Notes under the pieces: model-generated
What the model was told of the DNA's origin: nothing
Databases searched by the model: none
The model's input: the letters and a program-made list of their open reading frames with translations, nothing else
Position numbers and translations under genes: made by a program
Shown here: in pieces, positions 40,107 through 45,306 of the stretch
Position numbering within the stretch: the stretch's first letter is position 1
Layout of the letters: every line of letters starts with the position of its first letter
Source: Paraburkholderia translucens
GTDB taxonomy: Bacteria > Pseudomonadota > Gammaproteobacteria > Burkholderiales > Burkholderiaceae
Length of the DNA: 45,306 bases
Assembly: GCF_020881035.1 (NCBI RefSeq)
Contig: NZ_JAJITC010000025.1
Span: forward strand, 1-45,306
Direction of reading: 5' to 3'

Positions 40107-42242
40107 TTATTGCGGCGTCGGCTCGCCTTGCGGCGCGTCGTTCAGCAACGCCTTTGCCGACAGACGCACACGACCCTTCTCGTCCGTCTGGATGACCTTG
40201 ACCTTCACTTGCTGGCCGTCCTTCAGGTAGTCGTTGATGTCCTTGATGCGCTCGTTCGCAATCTCGGAGATGTGCAGCAGACCATCCTTACCCGGCAGGA
40301 TGTTCACGATCGCGCCGAAATCGAGCAGCTTGAGCACGGTGCCTTCGTACACCTGGCCGACTTCCACTTCCATCGTGATCGCTTCGATACGACGCTTCGC
40401 TTCGGCCATGCCTTCGCTATTCGTGCTCGCGATCGTGACAACGCCGTCGTCCGAAATGTCGATCGTCGTGCCGGTTTCTTCGGTCAGCGCACGGATCACC
40501 GAGCCGCCCTTGCCGATCACGTCGCGGATCTTTTCCGGGTTGATCTTGATCGTGATCATGCGTGGCGCAAACTCCGACAGCTGCGTATTCGCACCTGCCA
40601 CGGCCGAGGTCATCTTGCCGAGGATGTGCATGCGGCCCTCCTTCGCCTGCGCGAGCGCGACCTGCATGATTTCCTTCGTGATGCCCTGGATCTTGATGTC
40701 CATCTGCAGCGCGGTCACACCTTGCTCGGTACCCGCGACCTTGAAGTCCATGTCGCCGAGGTGATCTTCGTCGCCGAGGATGTCGGTCAGCACCGCGAAG
40801 CGGTTGCCTTCGAGAATCAGGCCCATCGCGATACCGGCGACGTGCGCCTTCATCGGCACGCCGGCGTCCATCAGCGCGAGGCAGCCGCCGCACACCGAAG
40901 CCATCGACGAGGAACCGTTCGACTCGGTGATTTCCGACACGACGCGGATCGAGTAGCCGAATTCGTCGGCGCTCGGCAGGCACGCGACGAGCGCGCGCTT
41001 CGCGAGTCGGCCGTGGCCGATTTCACGGCGCTTCGGCGAACCGACGCGGCCCGTTTCGCCGGTAGCGAACGGAGGCATGTTGTAGTGAAGCATAAAGCGT
41101 TCGCGGTACTCGCCTTCGAGCGCGTCGATGCTTTGCTCGTCGCCCTTCGTGCCGAGCGTCGCGATGACCAGTGCCTGCGTCTCGCCGCGCGTGAACAGCG
41201 CCGAGCCGTGGGCACGCGGAAGCACGCCAGTGCGGATTTCGATCGGGCGCACAGTGCGCGTATCGCGGCCGTCGATACGCGGCTCGCCGTTCAGGATCTG
41301 CGTACGAACGATTTTCGCTTCGATGTCGAACAGCACGTTGCCGACCGACGCCTTGTCGGCCGCCACGGTGCCCGCTGCCGCCGCTTCTTCCTCGAGCTTC
41401 GCCGAAGTCGCCGCGTAGACTTCCTTCAGCTTGGTCGAGCGAGCCTGCTTGTCGCGGATCTGGTAAGCGGCGAGCAGATCGGCTTGCGCGAGTTCGGTCA
41501 CACGCGCGATCAGCGCTTCGTTCTTCGCGGCCGGTTGCCAGTCCCACTCAGGCTTGCCGCCTTCGCGGACCAGTTCGTGGATTGCGTCGATCGCGGTTTG
41601 CATCTGCTCGTGACCGAACACGACGGCGCCGAGCATGACTTCTTCGCTCAACTGCTGCGCTTCCGATTCGACCATCAGCACCGCGCGCTCCGTGCCGGCG
41701 ACGACGAGGTCGAGCGCCGACTCCTTCATCTGTGCGCGCGTCGGGTTCAGCACGTATTCGTTGTTGATGTAAGCCACGCGCGCCGCGCCGACCGGGCCGT
41801 TGAACGGCAGACCGGACACCGCGAGCGCCGCCGAGGCGCCGATCAGCGCGGGGATGTCGGCGGGGATTTCCGGATTCAGCGACAGCACGTGAATCACGAC
41901 CTGAACTTCGTTGTAGAAGCCTTCCGGGAAAAGCGGGCGCAGCGGGCGGTCGATCAGGCGCGAGATCAGCGTCTCCCCTTCCGACGGACGGCCTTCGCGG
42001 CGGAAGAAGCCTCCCGGGATCTTGCCGGCGGCGTAGGTCTTTTCGAGGTAGTCGACGGTCAGGGGGAAGAAGTCCTGGCCCGGCTTTGCGGTCTTCGCGC
42101 CGACCACGGTGGCGAGCACCACGGTATCTTCGACGTCGACGATTACCGCGCCGCTCGCCTGGCGAGCGATTTCACCGGTTTCAAGGCGAACGTTGTGCTG
42201 CCCCCACTTAAACTCTTTGACGATCTTGTTAAACATAGTCAT
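40107..42242 (-). CDS. pnp: polyribonucleotide nucleotidyltransferase (PNPase)
   Basis: A 711-aa 3'-to-5' phosphorolytic exoribonuclease of the RNA degradosome. Two RNase PH domains are joined by a helical linker (catalytic region FMLHYNMPPFATGETGRVGSPKRREIGHGRL and DILGDEDHLGDMDFKVAGT, with the catalytic Asp pair). KH (IRDVIGKGGSVIRAL) and S1 (VGQVYEGTVLKLLDFGAIVNILPGKDGLLHISEI) RNA-binding domains follow. ATG 42242 has GAGGA six bases upstream. The leader is long and structured. Confidence 0.98.
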   Translation of the reverse strand: MTMFNKIVKEFKWGQHNVRLETGEIARQASGAVIVDVEDTVVLATVVGAKTAKPGQDFFPLTVDYLEKTYAAGKIPGGFFRREGRPSEGETLISRLIDRPLRPLFPEGFYNEVQVVIHVLSLNPEIPADIPALIGASAALAVSGLPFNGPVGAARVAYINNEYVLNPTRAQMKESALDLVVAGTERAVLMVESEAQQLSEEVMLGAVVFGHEQMQTAIDAIHELVREGGKPEWDWQPAAKNEALIARVTELAQADLLAAYQIRDKQARSTKLKEVYAATSAKLEEEAAAAGTVAADKASVGNVLFDIEAKIVRTQILNGEPRIDGRDTRTVRPIEIRTGVLPRAHGSALFTRGETQALVIATLGTKGDEQSIDALEGEYRERFMLHYNMPPFATGETGRVGSPKRREIGHGRLAKRALVACLPSADEFGYSIRVVSEITESNGSSSMASVCGGCLALMDAGVPMKAHVAGIAMGLILEGNRFAVLTDILGDEDHLGDMDFKVAGTEQGVTALQMDIKIQGITKEIMQVALAQAKEGRMHILGKMTSAVAGANTQLSEFAPRMITIKINPEKIRDVIGKGGSVIRALTEETGTTIDISDDGVVTIASTNSEGMAEAKRRIEAITMEVEVGQVYEGTVLKLLDFGAIVNILPGKDGLLHISEIANERIKDINDYLKDGQQVKVKVIQTDEKGRVRLSAKALLNDAPQGEPTPQ

Positions 42243-42328
42243 TGCATTTCCTCATCGTAATGCCGCGCAGACCAGAAGCGGCGCGGCAACGCCGGGACCG
42301 GCACCGCATGGGAAGAGTCGTGCTATGC

Positions 42329-42375
42329 CATTCCAGAGAGCCACGTGCTGCGAATGCGCGCGAACCGCTGGAATG
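42329..42375 (-). promoter_or_regulatory. long stem in the pnp leader, candidate autoregulatory hairpin
   Basis: CATTCCAG (42329-42336) pairs with CTGGAATG (42368-42375), enclosing 31 bases. In E. coli, RNase III cuts a leader stem and PNPase then represses its own mRNA; this stem sits in the matching place, about 90 bases before the ATG. The match is positional only. Confidence 0.4.
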
Positions 42376-42410
42376 ACACAAAACTCCGCCCTGAAGCCCG
42401 GCCATATTCC

Positions 42411-42458
42411 TGTTACTGCCTGTTTTACTGCTGTTTTGCCACCGCTACTGCTATTGCG
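42411..42458 (-). repeat. GCAGTAA-type degenerate tandem motif before pnp
   Basis: On the minus strand, variants of GCAGTA(A) (GCAATA, GCAGTA, GCAGTAA, GCAGTAA) recur about four times in 48 bases. GCAGTAAAA and GCAGTAACA are shared exactly with the motif in the nuoI-nuoJ gap. Confidence 0.5.
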
Positions 42459-42533
42459 TTGCTCAGGGACGCCGCGCGGACCGGGATATGCCGCGGATCA
42501 CAGACCCGACGCGTCACACAAAGCGCACCGCGC

Positions 42534-42573
42534 AAAAACAAAATGCCTGTATCAGCGAAACTGACACAGGCAT
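42534..42573 (-). terminator. rpsO terminator (rpsO-pnp junction)
   Basis: ATGCCTGT (42543-42550) pairs with ACAGGCAT (42566-42573), and TTTGTTTTT follows on the minus strand. It begins 20 bases after the rpsO stop. E. coli has an attenuator at the same place that lets part of the transcripts run on into pnp. Confidence 0.85.
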
Positions 42574-42593
42574 CTTGCTGAACGACTGGCCGA

Positions 42594-42866
42594 TTACTTA
42601 CGCAGACCCAGCTTCTCGATCAGGCTGCGGTAACGGTCCGCGTCCTTGCCCTTCAGGTAGTCGAGCAGCTTGCGACGGCGGCTCACCATGCGCAGCAGAC
42701 CGCGGCGGCTGTGGTGATCCTTCGTGTGCTCCTTGAAGTGGGAGGTCAGTTCGTTGATACGGGTCGTGAGCAGCGCGACCTGAACTTCGGGAGAGCCGGT
42801 GTCGTTGGCTGCGCGTGCGAATTGCGCGACGACTTCGGACTTCTTGCTTGCTTCAACTGCGGACAT
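42594..42866 (-). CDS. rpsO: 30S ribosomal protein S15
   Basis: A 90-aa primary 16S rRNA-binding protein. The family core is clear: TGSPEVQVALLTTRINELTSHFKEHTKDHHSRRGLLRMVSRRRKLLDYLK. The start MSAVEASKKSEVVAQF is at 42866; the open frame upstream lies in the leader. It precedes pnp, the usual order. A leader of about 130 nt contains a small stem (CACGG with CCGTG). Confidence 0.98.
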   Translation of the reverse strand: MSAVEASKKSEVVAQFARAANDTGSPEVQVALLTTRINELTSHFKEHTKDHHSRRGLLRMVSRRRKLLDYLKGKDADRYRSLIEKLGLRK

Positions 42867-43002
42867 GTCAATTTCCTTGATAACTGGACAGGCGGTCACG
42901 GAAGAAAGGCCGTGCCGTGGGATACCCGTTTCACAATCTGCTGAGTCCCGTTCGTGGCCGAGTTGACTGAATCTCAACACCCAGCCCAACAACGGGACGC
43001 GT

Positions 43003-43011
43003 ATTGTAGCA
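43003..43011 (-). promoter_or_regulatory. extended -10 of the rpsO promoter
   Basis: TGCTACAAT on the minus strand is an extended -10 box (five of six plus the TG). The -35 at 17-18 bases is poor, as is common with extended -10 promoters. Transcription would start near 42996, leaving a leader of about 130 nt for S15 autoregulation. Confidence 0.5.
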
Positions 43012-43071
43012 CAGCCCGCCTCGGCCGCGAACCCCGACCAGCAAGGCGAAATGAGCACCGCTCGCGGCCGC

Positions 43072-44382
43072 TCAAGGCCGCCGCATCCGACAGACCGTCG
43101 GCAATGTCGTGCGCTCGGCCGGCAGCGCCAGCACCGTGCGAAACCCATAGCCGGAGCCTTCGTTGTCGAAAGGCACGCCCGGCGTGCCGGCTTTGGTCAT
43201 CTGCATTACGTAAAGGGGCTGGATCAACTGGTGGTCGTCGGGGCGCATCCACGATGCGTGAAAGCCGTTCTCGAAGCGGATGCCCTCGAGCGCTCTCGCG
43301 ACCGCCGTCGGATCGGCGCTGCCCGCGCGGTTCATCGCGGCGGCAAGCGTTTCGACCATCAGGGGGATGCGCAGGACCAGGTAGTCGTCCTGGGCGGCCG
43401 GAAAGCGCGCGCGGAACGCCGCGTACCATGCGTCGGAAGCCCTGCCGCCGACGTTCGGATGCCACTCCGCCACGGCGATCACGTGACCCACACCCGCGTC
43501 GCCGAGCGCGGCCGGAGCGCCGAGGCTGTTGCCGTAGAACGTGTAAAACTTCGTGTCGAGACCCTGCTCGCGTGCCGCCTTCACGAGCAGCGTCAGATCG
43601 TTGCCCCAATTCCCGGTGATCACCGCGTCTGCGCCGCTCGCGCGTATTTTCGCGATATACGGCGCGAAGTCCTTCACGCGGCCGATCGGATGAAATTCGT
43701 CGCCGACCACCGCGATGTCGGGACGCCTGGACGCGAGCGATGAACGCGCGAGGCTGCTCACGTCGTGGCCGAAGCTGTAATCCTGGTTCAGCAGATAGAC
43801 CCTCTTCACGGCCTTGTCGCGCTCGATTACATCGGCGAGCGCGGCCATGCGCATGCCCGCGTGCGCGTCGAAGCGGAAGTGCCAGAAGCTGCAATCTGCG
43901 TTGGTGAGCGCGGGGTCGTCGGCGGAGTAGTTGAGGAAAAGTTCGCGGTTGTCCGGTTCGCGGCTGTTCTGTTTGTCGATCGCGCCGATCAGCGCCGCGG
44001 CGACCGCCGAGCCGTTGCCTTGGAGGATGTAGCCGATATGACGGTCCGCAGCCGCACGCAATTGCGTCAGCGCTTCCTCGGTGCTGCCCTTGCTGTCGAG
44101 CACGACGAGTTCGAACGGATGAATGCCGTCCGCGAACTTTACGCCCCCGTGCGCGTTCACCTGCTCGACACCGAACCGAAGATTGCGCTCGACCGCCGCG
44201 CCCGCGTTCGCGAACGGACCGGACATGCCTTCGATCAACGCGAGCTGGATTGGTGTGCCGGTGGACTTGCCGGCCGCCGTCGGGCCGGGCGCCGTCGCGG
44301 CGTGCGTCACGCTCGCCGCTGCCATCGCCATCGAAATCGCTGTCAGCGCCAGCGCCGCCGTCCGTTGCCACATCGCCATCAT
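43072..44382 (-). CDS. periplasmic substrate-binding protein, branched-chain amino acid type
   Basis: A 436-aa exported solute-binding protein (Peripla_BP_6 family, LivJ-like) for an ABC importer. A signal peptide (WQRTAALALTAISMAMAAASVTHA) ends near residue 28. The binding core shows GTPIQLALIEGMSGPFANAGAAVERNL and FELVVLDSKGSTEEAL. The lobe-two segment KFYTFYGNSLGAP fits the family. I start at ATG 44382, with AGGA four bases upstream; ATG 44379 is equally possible. No LivHMGF permease genes are next to it. The substrate could be an amino acid, an aromatic acid or urea. Confidence 0.88.
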   Translation of the reverse strand: MMAMWQRTAALALTAISMAMAAASVTHAATAPGPTAAGKSTGTPIQLALIEGMSGPFANAGAAVERNLRFGVEQVNAHGGVKFADGIHPFELVVLDSKGSTEEALTQLRAAADRHIGYILQGNGSAVAAALIGAIDKQNSREPDNRELFLNYSADDPALTNADCSFWHFRFDAHAGMRMAALADVIERDKAVKRVYLLNQDYSFGHDVSSLARSSLASRRPDIAVVGDEFHPIGRVKDFAPYIAKIRASGADAVITGNWGNDLTLLVKAAREQGLDTKFYTFYGNSLGAPAALGDAGVGHVIAVAEWHPNVGGRASDAWYAAFRARFPAAQDDYLVLRIPLMVETLAAAMNRAGSADPTAVARALEGIRFENGFHASWMRPDDHQLIQPLYVMQMTKAGTPGVPFDNEGSGYGFRTVLALPAERTTLPTVCRMRRP

Positions 44383-44568
44383 TGTGTCCTGCCCGAATCT
44401 TTCGAAGCGCGGATCATAGGACGCCGCCCATGAAATAGGCAAGCCGGTGCAACTTTACCGGCGTAACGCCGGGCACGGTCCGGCGAGGCGATTCATTTAC
44501 TGCGGCACATGTCAAAATGATGCGTCTCGATGCTAAAAATGCCCACTCGAACGCCATCGGAGGAATAC

Positions 44569-45120
44569 ATGTTCGACCGCCACCACCGCACGGCGGCCTC
44601 TGTCGCGAGGCCGGCCGGCGCCCGTCTGCGCCGTGCCGCGTTCGCCTGCCTCAGCGCGCTCGCGCTCGGCGGCTGCTTGCAGCCGTGGCAGCAATATCAG
44701 CAGGGTGCGGACGTCTCGACGGTCATCGCCCGGCTCGGTCCGCCGCGCGAAACCTACGATCTCCCGGACGGCGGCAAGCGTCTGATGTGGCCGACCCAAC
44801 CGATGGGCGAAACCACCACGGCCGCCGACATCGACGCGGCCGGCAAGATCGTCGACATGCGCCAGGTGCTGCAGCCCAACGAGTTCTATCGCGCCGAAAT
44901 CGGCAAATGGACGCGCAGCGACGTGCTGGTGAACTTCGGCCGTCCGGTCGAAACGTCGTACTTCCCGATGATGAGGCGCGAAGTCTGGACCTATCGCTAT
45001 CTCGAAGACAATGTCTGGTACATGCTCTACAGCTTCTATTTCGACGACCAGGGCATCCTGCGCCTCACGCAAAAGACCCCCGACCCGCTGCACGAACCCG
45101 ATCGCCGCAACATGTTCTGA
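44569..45120 (+). CDS. outer-membrane lipoprotein with BamE/SmpA-like domain
   Basis: A 183-aa lipoprotein. A basic start and hydrophobic stretch lead to the lipobox ALGGC, with the lipidated Cys at residue 36. The mature part has two BamE/SmpA-like repeats (ADVSTVIARLGPPRETYDLPDG and TRSDVLVNFGRPVETSYFPMM), as in proteins that help outer-membrane beta-barrel assembly. GGAGGA five bases before ATG 44569 sets the start; ATG 44530 is rejected. It is transcribed away from the binding-protein gene and ends in a T-run hairpin. BamE itself is much shorter and has one such domain, so this is a relative, not BamE. Confidence 0.85.
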   Translation: MFDRHHRTAASVARPAGARLRRAAFACLSALALGGCLQPWQQYQQGADVSTVIARLGPPRETYDLPDGGKRLMWPTQPMGETTTAADIDAAGKIVDMRQVLQPNEFYRAEIGKWTRSDVLVNFGRPVETSYFPMMRREVWTYRYLEDNVWYMLYSFYFDDQGILRLTQKTPDPLHEPDRRNMF

Positions 45121-45160
45121 TCGCACCGGGAGTCGTTTTCGGACACAGCACCAAAATCTC

Positions 45161-45185
45161 AAAAAGCCACCTTCGATAGGTGGCT
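45161..45185 (-). terminator. terminator of the leftward gene at the right edge
   Basis: AGCCACC (45165-45171) pairs with GGTGGCT (45179-45185). On the minus strand TTTTTGAGATTTT follows. It is about 49 bases beyond the stop codon of the partial gene and supports a real leftward gene there. Confidence 0.7.
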
Positions 45186-45198
45186 CAGACTGCTGACC

Positions 45199-45234
45199 AA
45201 CCCCACGTTTTTCGGAGCGTGGGGTTTTGTTTTT
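45199..45234 (+). terminator. terminator of the lipoprotein gene
   Basis: AACCCCACG (45199-45207) pairs with CGTGGGGTT (45218-45226), followed by TTGTTTTT on the plus strand. It lies 78 bases after the lipoprotein stop. Confidence 0.8.
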
Positions 45235-45306
45235 CAGGCGAGGCGAGTTTTGTCGTGGGGTCCGAGAATTTGTGCGATGAAGGCCAGTATCGAGCTGGCG
45301 AGGCGC
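45234..45306 (-). CDS. C-terminus of a gene cut by the right window edge
   Basis: Reading leftward, 23 codons are open from the edge to TGA (45236-45234). The end reads RLASSILAFIAQILGPHDKTRLA, a plausible helical C-terminus. A minus-strand terminator follows at 45161. The piece is too short to name the family. Confidence 0.45.
   Translation of the reverse strand, partial: RLASSILAFIAQILGPHDKTRLA

Larger units (their letters stand above)
42243..42593 (-). other. rpsO-pnp intergenic region (351 bp)
   Basis: This is the longest gene-free stretch of the window. From upstream (right) to downstream on the minus strand it holds the rpsO terminator hairpin, a GCAGTAA-type repeat, a long-range stem and the pnp ribosome site. 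I see no protein gene in it. It should be the pnp leader. Confidence 0.8.

Noticed and set aside
40110..42260. 716-aa open frame on the plus strand opposite pnp
   Set aside because: Composition is Arg/His/Asp-rich and repetitive, as expected from the antisense of a GC-rich gene; pnp on the other strand is unmistakable.
1..45306. Prophage, insertion sequence or CRISPR array
   Set aside because: No integrase, transposase, phage structural gene or regularly spaced repeat was seen. The tRNA-Leu is not followed by an integrase.

Overview
The window is GC-rich chromosomal DNA of a betaproteobacterium of the Burkholderiaceae, most likely Paraburkholderia or Burkholderia. Three things point there: Burkholderia-type families (DUF2863, BspC-like, DUF2818, DUF1178), the gene order tpiA-secG-tRNA-Leu-nuoA...nuoN, and the close match of the Nuo proteins to those of Burkholderia as I remember them. 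No rRNA, CRISPR array, insertion sequence or prophage is visible.

Layout. 1-9.5 kb holds unrelated housekeeping and accessory genes: an AI-2E-family permease, a DUF2863 protein, a LuxR-type regulator with a degenerate receiver domain, a CbiM-like membrane protein, a secreted BspC-like protein, an M14 carboxypeptidase, yaaA, an orphan PIN protein and a YbdL-type aminotransferase. 9.6-16 kb is a rightward acyl-CoA operon: 3-hydroxyacyl-CoA dehydrogenase, enoyl-CoA hydratase, histidine phosphatase, APH-type kinase, ACAD10/11-like acyl-CoA dehydrogenase and a YfcG-like glutathione transferase. It converges at 16.0 kb on a leftward operon (DUF1178, two acyl-CoA dehydrogenase subunits, two MaoC hydratases). 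That operon has a TetR-type inverted repeat over its promoter.

20.0-20.95 kb carries a small two-gene cassette (a HicA-like small protein with a Cys cluster, and an HTH protein). It sits between DUF1178 and the NUDIX gene and has its own palindrome and promoter-like sequence. It is the best candidate here for an undescribed system, probably toxin-antitoxin-like.

21.2-38.8 kb is one leftward respiratory and housekeeping block: tpiA, secG, tRNA-Leu(GAG), all 14 subunits of NADH:quinone oxidoreductase (nuoA to nuoN), a DUF2818 membrane protein and a NUDIX hydrolase. 38.9-42.9 kb holds a PIG3-type quinone oxidoreductase, pnp and rpsO, with rpsO directly upstream of pnp as in E. coli. 43-45.1 kb holds a periplasmic amino-acid-type binding protein and a divergent BamE-like lipoprotein. 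The right edge cuts a leftward gene whose last 23 codons are visible.

The genes fall into two working themes: acyl-CoA degradation (9.6-19.4 kb), which feeds reduced cofactors to the chain, and complex I (22-37 kb), which takes electrons from NADH. Functions come from motifs and remembered family resemblance; no database search was run.
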